Shown here piece after piece: positions 36,409-46,770 of a stretch of DNA of 64,000 nucleotides; positions within the stretch are counted from its first letter, which is position 1; each line of letters opens with the position of its first letter. The stretch is from Onchocerca lupi (lineage: Eukaryota > Nematoda > Chromadorea > Rhabditida > Onchocercidae): positions 1 to 64,000 of the forward strand of contig JAOVVO010000423.1 in the NCBI GenBank assembly GCA_028564675.1, in the 5' to 3' direction. The position numbers and the translations under genes are program-made. The notes beneath the pieces are model-generated. The model worked only from the letters and a program-made list of their open reading frames with translations, was not told the origin of the DNA and made no database searches.

Positions 36409-38335
36409 TTACAGTTTCTCCTCAACATACCAGTAGTAATGCCACAAGACAAAGGTGAAAATCCAATTGAAAGTGAGACCCATCAGATAAATAACAAATG
36501 CGGCACCGAATTCTGGATCCACTTGACTGCCCAGTGCTTCAAGTATCTTTGGTATTGTTGCCATCGTCAATATTGCTAATCCGAGGACATATGATGATTG
36601 CATCAAAAGTGCTGAAACGATTTATCCGGTAAAGTTTCGATACTTTTTGGTATTTTATCCAAATTGCAAATTTGATTCTTTTAATTCAGACCAGATATCG
36701 TGTTATGAGATTGAATAAATTTTGAGCGATTCCGTACGGTGAAATAATAAGAAAAATAATGCTAAGTAATAATTGAATATTTACCTGGCCAAAGTAACCA
36801 AACCGGTTTGGTAAGGAACAATAATGCGATTAATAGCAAAAATAATGAACTGGAATGTGACAAGCACCAAACAGAGCGCATAAAACCACCATCCAGATAA
36901 TTTGCTATGCATTCAGTGGTTCCTAATATGCGATGCATTAGACCATAATCAAATATAATAATATCGTAGGCTAGAAACTGAAATTAAAAACATATGATGA
37001 ATTGTTGGAGAAAAAAAAAAGAAATAGAGATCAAAACTGATGCAATATCTTAACCGGAAATTATCAAAATTTCTATTGTTCAAAAGTATTATTCATCAAT
37101 TACTGACCGAATTTTAGAATATAAGCTTCCTTCTGAAGACTACAGAAAGACGATGCTATAATCTATATAAATATGTAGGTGAAAATATTGGAATGCAACG
37201 TAGTGACAAAATTTCAAAGCAATCGGTGATGAATTTTCGGAGATTTAAGATTTCGAGCGAACGAACATTTACATTTTTTTTTTTTTTTTTGTTACACACT
37301 AGGTCGACCCGACCACGCTTTGAAGTAGTCGGGTTCAAGTTCTCGGGTCTAAGTTCGTTTAATTCATTGGTTGATTGAATTGTATTTACCGTTGAAGAAA
37401 TAATTTTTTTTTAAAACGAAAAGAAAGTTACCATTTCAGCTGCAGTTGAGTTTGTTGTGAGATTTGACTGGCATGCAAAGATTGTATTGTGTTTTTGTAT
37501 CGAATAAGCATGCTAAATTAGTCGTTCATTTAATTTTTTTTTATTTTAAAATTTAGGTATTATTATTAATCTTGGAAGAAAGATAAAAACCCTTTGATTT
37601 GATCTTTTTTGAAAATTCTTAAATTCGAAGAGGATGATATTTTAAACATAGAGGCATGTAACAAATGGATAGTGATTTCCTTAGCAAAGATTATGTGCTT
37701 AGTAATCAAATTTAGGATGAGTTATTGGTTAAACTAGAATTAAGCAAATAGTTTTTTTTTTTTCGATCAGAAAAAGTTTTAATTATTTCATCAATTTGTA
37801 ATTTTAATAAATCCAAAAGTATTCTTACATCCAAGACTGCAAAAATCATCTATACATTTAAAGATTGCATAAGAATGATACAACTACATACTGGATTCCG
37901 GTTATGTATCAATAGTTCGGAAGAGATTTCGTAATATCAGCCATTAGGTTACTTAGTTTTATTTAGTCACAAAATCGATTGTCGAGATTTTTTTTTTTTT
38001 TTTATATCTCCTATACGATCAGTTATCGAATCGAATTTCTTTTTTGAATCATTTCTAATATCATAGAGAAAAAAAGTAAGATCATTTGGATAAATTACGT
38101 TTTGTTTAGCCTTCTTCTATGCAACTAGTTTTTTTTTTTTTTTTTTTTTTTTTCAAATATTCGAAACTTTTTTTCTTTTCAATAATAAATTTAAGATAAT
38201 GACCTGAATAAGAGAAGTAAGAGCAACGAGAAACTGTAGGACTGCAAAGATGATGCAAAGATGCCTATTTTTAAGAGATAAACCACAAACAGAAGTATTT
38301 TTTTCCTTTATTATAATAAATAAGCAGAGCTTCAT
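36409..38335 (-). CDS. Four-TM membrane protein, orphan (3 exons, 175 aa)
   Basis: Exons 38335-38204, 36977-36785 and 36611-36409 join in phase and give a complete protein ending YVEEKL. Hydrophobicity predicts four membrane helices: about residues 25-52 (continuing across the first splice), 83-100, 106-124 and 140-165. The loop after TM1 is long and polar (FDYGLMHRILGTTECIANYL) and contains Cys and His. There is no signal peptide and no motif that I recognise. It resembles tetraspan-like proteins only in layout and lacks the CCG motif of true tetraspanins. Intron 1 (36978-38203) carries repeat copy R5. The protein runs convergently toward the TIMMDC1-like gene. A nematode-specific membrane protein is a reasonable guess; function is unknown. 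Confidence 0.75.
37189..37350 (+). repeat. Dispersed repeat family, copy R5 with GC hairpin
   Basis: Plus orientation, intron 1 of the four-TM gene. The core GGAATGCAACGTAGTGACAA, AAAGCAATCGGTGATGAA and CGAACATTTACATTTT is followed by a T tract and a hairpin at 37308-37333 (CCCGACCAC paired with GTAGTCGGG, one G:T pair, 8-base loop). Confidence 0.8.
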
Positions 38336-39700
38336 TGGAAGGAAAAGTTTGAATTGTTAAAGATTGTTTGATGGAATCTGATGAAGTTCTTTCCTGTTAT
38401 GACTTAATTAACACTTTTAGGCCATTAGCGCTAATTCATTTCTAATGCATAAATGTATGTACACATCGACCCAATATTTTTTACTCCCTCCTTTTAATCT
38501 TACATCCTTTCATTCTACTACTATTCGAAAATAATTTCAGCTTGCCATAAATTAAAATTTCCGTAAAATCCTAAAAAAAATATATTTGCGTAAATTAAGA
38601 TTTAAAATGTTTTACATTTTCCATTAAAAACATTTCTAATTAATTTTTAACCTTATTAGCATGTAAAGATCATGGGAGTAAATTGAACTTTTTGCTATTT
38701 TTTCTTTCAATATTGATTGACAATCCTGTCTCAAATAAGTTGATATTTCTCTCATTTACATCCTAAAACTTCCAGGTCAATTTTTCAGTTCCTTTCTTAT
38801 CATTCGAAAAATATGCACAAGCCATTTTTGCTATCAAATCATTTTTTGTTGTTATAACATTTGAATAATAAAAATTTTAAAAGTTTACTAAGTGAAATTT
38901 TGATGAGTTTTGATAGTAGCTACAGTATGTTTTCGCGAATTTGAAACTTCAAACACCAATAAACTTAACAGAATCCAATGACATGTGATAATCCATCTCG
39001 TCGAGATCTCTTTTTTCATATGAACTTCGTCGAAATATTTTGTCGCGCAGCGATATGGATACCATAATAAACCGTGTTAAAATCGCGAAGAGGCGATGTT
39101 TTCAGCATATGGAGGTGAGATTTAAGGTAAGTTAAAGGTATGTCCGGTTATTATCACTTTGGTAGATTGGTTTTTTTACGACGGGTTTTTTAGTTGAGAC
39201 TTTTAGTGAAGTACTGAAATCTAAGGCCACTACGGTAGTCCAAAAATAATTAACCGGTCACGGCATCATTCGTGAAATCATAGTCTTAAGAGCTCTGAAT
39301 TTCATAGCAGTTCTCTTTTAGAGTTCACAACAAATCAAATAAAAGATTTGGTGATCATCAGTGTGAGTCATGAAGTCTTCAGAAATTTACTGGTGCATCC
39401 TTATACTGGCATAATTTTGGGTGATCATATGACAATAAATTCTGGTCAAAGAGTAAGTAAATAAATAAATAAACAAGTGAATAAATAAATAAATAAATAA
39501 GTATATATATAGTTGTTAAAATATTTCGGATTTATTTCCACATTGTTATTCAAGATATATCGCTATATAATACTTATTGGCATTTTGATCGGAAAGAAAG
39601 ATGAATATTGTGGGAAAAGACAAATGATGTTGGTCGATTAATCTTGTATTTTTTTTAAATTTTCGGAATGTTACTGTAGATTTCACAAATTTCGACAATT

Positions 39701-39786
39701 ATTTTTGTAAATAAAAGTTGAATAAGGATTATTCAGATTATATAATGTAGAATGATTTCAATAAATATTTATTACCTTTTCCTTTG
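39701..39786 (+). repeat. 3'-UTR-like direct repeat, copy 1
   Basis: Matches 40353-40440 over about 86 bp (TTTTTGTAAATAAAAGTTGA ... GAATGATTTCAATAAATATT) with scattered transitions. It contains two AATAAA hexamers. Confidence 0.8.
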
Positions 39787-40352
39787 AATTTGCAAATTCT
39801 GAGCAATTGACATATTTCTCAACTGAAAGAACATGCTTGTATTTTAATTTTTTTTTATTCATTTTTATTTACCAAAAACATCAGCCAATTAAACTTGTCC
39901 ATTAAATTACTTCCAATTCAAAAGTATTCATTACAACATTCTAATTGACTAATGGATTAAATAGAATGATAAAATAATTGTCATCGTAGCTGATAGATAT
40001 TATATCATGTCTTCGTTACCTTTTTTCGGAATGCAGCTGTATTATGCCGAGAAGTACTACACTGAACTAATAAATAATCTAGGAATGAGTGGAACTGTGC
40101 AGTTGGATATATTTTATATGCAAATATTATGTTATTTTAGTGAAAAGAATTTGAGTTGCACAGAATTGATTAAACGTGGTTACTCATATATCCAAAGATT
40201 GTCTTTCTCTGTAATTGTTTCAGAGTGTGGGTTTTTTCGTTTTGTTTTTACTCTTATATGGTCATATTTCTAACAATGCCCTTTGGATATCATATTTATA
40301 GACGAAGAAAACATATATTAGTGAAACGGATGTATCTAAAAAAAAGTTCCAA

Positions 40353-40440
40353 ATTTTTGTAAATAAAAGTTGAACAAGAACTGTTCGGATTATGTAACGC
40401 AGAATGATTTCAATAAATATTTATTATTTTTTCCTTTTCC
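40353..40440 (+). repeat. 3'-UTR-like direct repeat, copy 2
   Basis: Second copy of the block at 39701-39786, about 650 bp downstream in the same orientation. It follows the 88-codon open frame. Confidence 0.8.
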
Positions 40441-40549
40441 TTAAAATGATAACTATCAAGATCACAAAGAATCTTAAGAACTTGGAAAAGAAAATTAAGA
40501 TGAAATGAAAATACTTTTATTTGAATTTATTTAGAAAATCAAATTGCTA

Positions 40550-40552
40550 TAG
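40550..40552 (+). promoter_or_regulatory. Possible trans-splice acceptor of the coiled-coil gene
   Basis: AATTGCTATAG ends 15 bases before the ATG. A second candidate, TTTATTTAG, lies at about 40532-40534. Confidence 0.4.
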
Positions 40553-40567
40553 AAGACGGTGAAAGGA

Positions 40568-43500
40568 ATGGAATGTGCCGAGGTTCAAGTTGCAACTGTA
40601 AAAACAGATTCAGAGGGAAAGGATCAGGATAGAAAGCTAACCGAACGTGGGAAGCTTTTGCAAATGCAGAAGAATTGGTTGGAAGCAAGGAAAAAAATCG
40701 CTTCTCTAGAGGCACAAGTTAATATGGTAAATGGTTAAACTTAAGAAAATTCTAGACGATATAAGGTATTTGAAATTGGTAGAATTATTCCGAAATGACA
40801 GTTATAAATACAGATAACAGAGAGTCTTAATAATAAACTTTAATTAAGCTCTGTGTATGAAGGATAGATTAGCATGCTATGCATGGTAATATGCCGCAAT
40901 TCGTGGAATATGTTAAAGTCATTTGTTCAAAAAACTGATCTAATCAACAATTGGGCTATCAAAATTCCTAGAAATTATGAATCCTGCCAATACTAATGTT
41001 TAAATTGTAATCCTAGCATCGACTTCGTGAAGAAGCATTGGTTTGTGAAATGGTTGAATTACGTAAGAGTCAAGAAGTGAATCAGACCAAGTTTGATGAG
41101 GAACGCCGTGAATGGCTCCGCGATATGCGGGTAATTCAAGAAAGCAAAGCACAGGTTAACACCTGTTAACACCATCAAGAGTTTTATTTTTTATTTTTAT
41201 TTTAAGATATGGAATTTTCATTGAGTTTTTCTGTTCAACTTTTGTAGTTGTTGGGCATTGCTATCTTGTTTATTTGATCTAATTTTAAAGGAAAGATACG
41301 ATTTGGATGCTTTGTTATAGAATGCAGATTGTGACAAAACCGAGATAGATTTGCTAAAGGCAGAAATAGCGGAATTAAAGTCCTCCTTGGTTGATGCTGA
41401 ACGGACTCGTCTATTTTTGCTGGAAGATAATGGTAAAATAAAACAGCAGAAAGCAAAATTAAGGTTTTTGGTCTTTTTTTTTCTTTTTTTTTTTCTAATT
41501 TGCTTTTCATACAAGGTATTACTCTTTTGAGATTGTAAACTTGAACTTTTGCTGTAACTGACGTTCAATACTTCATTTCATCGTAAAGCGAAATAGTTCT
41601 CTGAACTATGATTAGATTTAGATATCCTGAGGAGCCTTTTTCATTCAGACATAGTTGTATTGAGCAGTTTTATACAGATTTATCAATTGAGATTTAGACA
41701 CATAATGTTAGAAATGTGGACTTTTTTATTTGTCAGTTCTGATTTCATTCCATACTACATCAACAGATAAATATTTAGATGTGACTACAATGAATTGAAG
41801 CGTGAACACAATAAACTATTATCTTCCCAGCAAACTGGAACGACTTCTGTATGTTTATGCAATTTATTGTACATAAATATATTGACATATACTATCAAAG
41901 TAATTAGCAATCTTATATTTCATTTTCAGCATTGCCAACTTTAAATGCTCAATATATAATAATTCCTCTTTGTTTTAAATGATACTTTTTAGAGGAAAAG
42001 TCAAGTGCTCTGTGATAAAATTGGAACAGAAAACATTCCAAACAGAAGTAATCAAAATGGGTTGCGAGGTGGGAATAATTTTGGAACTGCCGTTCTCGGC
42101 TTGTCTGAGGTAAATTGTTGCTTAATTTTGCCGTCATTCTTTCTACCTTAATTGCATTATTTTTCCAGACGTACAGCATATGCATATCACCAATTTCGCT
42201 TACACAGTCCGATAATTCTAATGTTACTAGCTCAGAAGCAAATCCTAAGCCTACAATTGCTAGATCTGTAAATATGCAGGTATTATCAGTTTTTTGAATT
42301 TTATATCAAAATACTAATCATTAGGTTAGTTAAACGGTTGACTCCATCAGTCTGTTTTGGGAGATCTCGATGATGTATGGCATGTGTAGCCGCGGTACCT
42401 ATAAAAGACATAGCAAGAAATGTGCGGGAATCTTAGTTTGTTCCCTCTAGATTTATATTTGGAAGCTCATTTTATCAAATAAATTTTGTTAAGTTTTCGG
42501 GAAAATAAACTACATTGTTGCGATTCAGAGTGTTGTAATAAGCAATGTAAACACAGAAGAAAAAAAGTTAATCGAAGAACTTACGGAGAAATTGAAACAC
42601 TCGGATGAAAAAAACAAGGAATTACGAGAAACACTGCATACTGTCGATGAGCAGTGCGAAAAGCTTGTGGTTTGTTGTTATTGTTGTTTTTTTTTTTTTT
42701 TTTTTTTTTTTTTTCTAATCCACTACCACTAATAAACTTTGCTTCTGACCGGTTAGAGGTATGATTTGGGAATTGATCATCCTAAATCTTATTTAGGGAA
42801 GCTTTTAGAAGCTATGTTTAGTTTTTCATCATTTTATCAACACTAAATGCACTGAATGGAGTGGACATTTATTGTATTAAAACATGTGATGTTTCTAATG
42901 TTTACATTATCTCTCTAAAGGCAAAAATAATTTTCCTTCTAGAATTTCTAGAAATTTCAACTATTTCATAATTTAAAAAAAAAAAAAAAACTAAGCGCTC
43001 ATTTGGGCCTGTTTTTTCTCGTATTTATTTTGTAAATCGTATCTATTATCATTGCAGAGAAGTTTCCAGGAGCTGAAATTACGATATGAAGAGATGGAAC
43101 GCAATCTTGCATCGAATGCATCGGTATCTAGTGCAGCACTGCAAGGTAGTAGTCAATGTGAGCAATCAGATCTCGGAATGGGACACTCTTCAGCAGAAAA
43201 GGATCACAAGTTTTTGTCTCAGAAGCTTCTAGTAATTGTCTAGTTGAATATATCATCCTTGTTCTTTATGGACGGAATCACAATTTTGCCCTCAAATTTA
43301 CTTCTGGAAGAATCTGCTGAAGGAATACTATCGTGTTGTAATTATATTTTAATTACCTGCTCGGATCCCCTGCCTCTAATTCTTGTAGTTTTGGTTTTCA
43401 TTTCTAACGCATTATAGATGTTGAACTACATTTTCACGCGACTTTATCGCGTAAATCTGACTGGTGAAGATATAATTCAATATTTAGAATGCATCAGAAG

Positions 43501-44244
43501 TACTTTTTCAGGATGACGGAAATCCTTCACCGAATGCAATCAAACGAAAATATGCTTCATGCCTCACTGCCTTTGGTAAACGTACGAAAAATGATCTTTG
43601 CTGAGTTTATGCAGACATAATATGGATTTATCATTCTTTTTTTCTTTTTCACTTTTATCATTTTTCATTGCTAGCACTGGTTCTGTGAAACAGAAACAAT
43701 TGCCCGAAAACAGTTTTGGACTTTTCCTTACAGGAGTATGAAGGAATTGTCTACGTTTTAATAGTAGTAAATAATATGCCCTAGGCAGTTTGTATAGTTC
43801 TTTCCCAATATGTATTTTATTGTATGACGTGGTTGTGTTATTCTTTTTTGCATATCAATTTCCTCAAAGTACAAATTGCTTAATGAATAAGGTCATTTCT
43901 ATCACTATGGTTCTAAATACTTAAATTGAAGCTTCTATATTCCCTTTTCATCTGCCGTTTCCATTATCGTTATTGTTTATCTCATCCTTACTCACGCATC
44001 TTGTATTCAGTTATTGTACACTGTGACGTACAGCCTACTATTTCCCTAGCTTATTTTCGTTCACTGGTTGTAATTCATTTGTATACTCCGGATGTTGTAC
44101 TGCCGAAAATTATGGAAAAGTGTTCTAAAGAATTTAGAGAATAAAATCTTCGCGTATGTCATCAAACTGTGCATCACTGAACTAAAATTTCCTCTTATAC
44201 TTCAGAATCTCATCAATCATGAAAGATCCCATCAGCTCCTGTAA
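40568..44244 (+). CDS. Coiled-coil protein, unassigned (10 exons, about 377 aa)
   Basis: Exons are 40568-40726, 41017-41154 (or ending 41130), 41321-41463, 41779-41848, 41993-42109, 42169-42279, 42529-42669, 43058-43209, 43512-43575 and 44206-44244. Two coiled-coil blocks are clear: residues about 30-165 (EARKKIASLEAQV, ELRKSQEVNQTKFDEERREW, LLKAEIAELKSSLVDAER) and about 245-300 (EEKKLIEELTEKLKH, LRETLHTVDEQCEKL). They are separated by a Ser/Asn-rich linker. The C-terminus is uncertain. The chosen path (donor AA|GTTTTT in exon 8) ends HKMTEILHRMQSNEN...HERSHQLL. An alternative keeps exon 8 open to 43231, adds 43418-43450 and ends at a TGA at 43602-43604. A TAG acceptor (40550-40552) precedes the ATG with an in-frame stop between. 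The layout recalls kinetochore, centrosome or Golgi adaptor coils, but no diagnostic motif was seen. Confidence 0.65.
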
Positions 44245-45323
44245 TTGCCATTATTCGATCACTGCTGACTCCCCTTGGAGATCGAAGTAGAACCTTAAAA
44301 TATTGCCCGGTGAGTTACGAATTAAAAATTTGATGAACATGTATAAAGGGAAACGGGAAATATCTACTTCTTGATAATGAAGCTTCAACTTTAACTGGTT
44401 CTCTCTTAATGACGATACGTATTTTTGATAGATTTCCACTACCATCCGCTTCAAAAGCCTCTTAGACAATTTAAAATGCATCAAGAGATCTTTCTATCGA
44501 CTTGAGCAATACTGTGACACATGCAAAAAATCAATAAAACCAATATTATTCAGATCAATTATAATTCAGCCTTTAGTACGGAAAATTGGTATTAAAAAAT
44601 GCATTTTTTACAGAGATTTCATTCCGAAAGTCACAGCCTAAAAAATTTGGAATGATGGAAGAGACCGAAAGATATGATCTCATAGAAGAAAAAAGCGATA
44701 AGGTAAATGAAATTCATGAAATTTACCACCGCTTGGTAAAGATTAAAAAAGAATAGAGCGGATATATAGTGGGACAGAATGTTACATAGCGTATCAAGAT
44801 TTTTCATTTCGTAACCCGAGAGGAAATGAGGCAAATAGTTATTATTAGTAAAATGTAAGAAACAAGGAGTTGAAGCATCAAGATAATAAAAGCAACTTGT
44901 ACATCCCCGTTAAAAGATGTCTTTCGAAACAATATGGTAAACAAATGAATTTCGATTGATTAAGAATATGATGAAAATAGAACTATTGTACATGAGAGAA
45001 ATGAAGCACAAAAATGATGGCGTTGGAAAAGTTACACATTGTCATGATCATAAGTTTATACAGCGCATCAAAAATTTTTCATTTCATATATCTTAGCTAA
45101 ACAGTATAAGTGGTGCATGAATTAAGAATCAAATTCAGAGGAAATAAGGAAGGTAAACAAGGGTCATCGAGAAAATGCCAGGAATTTAAAGAAAAGTAAC
45201 TTAAAATCCTTGTTGAAAAATATCTGTAGCAAAAGTATGGTAAAATACATGAATTCGGACTTGAATTAGGAATAAGAATAAAACGGTATAAATAAAGATG
45301 CGCGTAATGAAAGGCATGTATAA
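44245..45323. other. Convergent intergenic region
   Basis: 3' flanks of the coiled-coil gene (+) and the acidic gene (-). AATAAA at 44533-44538 could end the former. A TTTTTTACAG acceptor near 44,613 followed by a short coding-like segment up to a GTAAATG near 44,703 could be an extra or alternative exon. Confidence 0.4.
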
Positions 45324-46757
45324 TTACACCGCCTTACTATTGTCGTAATCAGAATCTTCCTGGCTAGCCGCATACGCAATATCCTCGCCACTAGCTTTAT
45401 CCATCCCATCATCTGCAGGAATATCCGCTTCACCAGTTGCAGTACATTCCATTTCATCACCAACATTATCATTTCCTTCATTCAGCTTGTTAGCGGACAA
45501 CAACGATAAAGCTTTAGCCCTCTGTCGCATGCGGAAGAAGTTCTTCGGTCGGTTGAGTTTCAGCGTACAAGGTGACAATATATTATCGCTGGGCGAATGA
45601 ATCTAAATAATTTCCTTAACTTTGATACAATGCTAGAAATCAAGTTCACTAGTTTCTTTTCTCTTCCCACTTCGTTTATTCTTTCTACTGTCCATTGAAC
45701 AATTTTCACAATAATGTTAAGAGAACAGAAAGCTCTCTGCACTTACAATTTAGCAATAATTTCTTCGTAATTTATGCAACGGTCTTTTCAAGACTGTTGA
45801 ATGAATGCTTTCGCTCCTAATTTTCTGATGAAATCTGCGATTGACACTAAACTTACCGCCATTCGTTTGCGCAAGCTGGTGACACGATCTGCCTGTGAAA
45901 AAGACGGTGTCGTCTGAAAAGCAAAGAAGCAACAGAAATGTACTGAAAAATTGTCGAAGGAAATGAAAATAAGGATTTATATTATATAAGTTTTTCTGTG
46001 TTTATACTGCAACGAAACTTTAGCAAAATCCGGACGAATATATATCTTTTACTACAGAGCTGATGTCATATACACCACCATTCACTATATAATGGTTTCC
46101 AGTCATACAATCGATTACACTCCAGTTTTAAACAAAAAATAATTAAGTCTCCACCAAAAACATTGAATGATTTGTTTCTTTTTTGATAAGAAAGAAACAG
46201 ATTTTTCTGTAAATTTAATGGATATTAGGAAAACTTACAGGACTGATGGATCCAGTTAGCTCAGTAGTAGACAATGGACTAGTCGGATAACCAGAAGCAT
46301 ACCCATGTTCAGAACTCTCATCATGTCCGGTGTGTCCAATCGAATGATGCGACGAGTCCGACGACTCGACGACATTTTCCACATCATACAGCTGATCTCC
46401 ACGATTGGAATCACACTGCGTCGTTTGCTCGCCCTCACCAGAATCATTCCATTCGAAGTTCGGCATAGGAGTAATACGGTCAGATTCAGCCGCAGGTGAA
46501 TCGCTTCGATCGCTGTCAGTTTCCGAAGATTTAACAGCATCAACATCTGATCTTTCAGGAAATAAATCTACAGAAAAATCCTCATCTGATCTTTCAGATT
46601 CTTGCGAATGTTCCGTATTCAAATGTGGATGATCTGTCATTGACGTTTCCCAATCAGCTCTCGTTACCTTATTTGGTGGAGGAGAAGTATCATGTTCGCT
46701 AGCCATAACATTTTCTGTGCCAGTAGCTTCACTTTGTACATCAATTGGTGTAGACAT
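45324..46757 (-). CDS. Acidic Ser/Asp/Glu-rich protein with basic patches, orphan (3 exons, 284 aa)
   Basis: Exons 46757-46239, 45913-45857 and 45602-45324 join in phase 0. The first 173 residues are disordered-looking and acidic (many Asp, Glu, Ser, Thr, His; e.g. SERSDEDFSVDLFPERSD). Exon 2 adds a short basic stretch (ADRVTSLRKRMA). The third exon has a compact basic segment (LKLNRPKNFFRMRQRAKAL, residues about 202-220) followed by another acidic tail ending SDYDNSKAV. Alternating acidic and basic low-complexity segments fit a nuclear or chromatin-associated protein, which is inference only. The GTTATAG acceptor six bases before the ATG (G at 46764) supports both the start and a trans-spliced 5' end. 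No family recognised; no membrane segment. Confidence 0.75.
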
Positions 46758-46763
46758 CGTTAG

Positions 46764-46770
46764 CTATAAC
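46764..46770 (-). promoter_or_regulatory. Probable trans-splice acceptor of the acidic gene
   Basis: TTTGTTATAG on the minus strand, with only CTAACG between it and the ATG. Confidence 0.55.

Larger units (their letters stand above)
38336..40567. other. Intergenic DNA with unresolved coding fragments and a duplicated 3'-UTR-like block
   Basis: There are isolated coding-like stretches on the plus strand. One is an open segment ending at a GTAAGT donor near 39,455 (peptide ...LLVHPYTGIILGDHMTINSG). Another is an 88-codon frame at 40007-40273 preceded by a TAG acceptor (peptide starts MSSLPFFGMQLYYAEKYY). Splicing the first to CTGTATTATGCC at 40037 keeps the frame, but no full model or family emerged. 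A (AATA)n run lies at about 39,452-39,512. Confidence 0.35.

Noticed and set aside
37322..37345. tRNA-like B box (GGTTCAAGTTC) in repeat copy R5
   Set aside because: No A box or cloverleaf can be built upstream; the sequence is part of the repeat's GC hairpin end.
40568..44244. Assignment of the coiled-coil gene as Spindly or a BICD-type dynein adaptor
   Set aside because: No CC1 box and no clear Spindly motif; coiled coil alone is not diagnostic.
46305..46632. Plus- and minus-strand frames within 46.3-46.6 kb
   Set aside because: Shadows of exon 1 of the acidic protein; the chosen frame alone joins correctly to exons 2 and 3 and follows a trans-splice acceptor.
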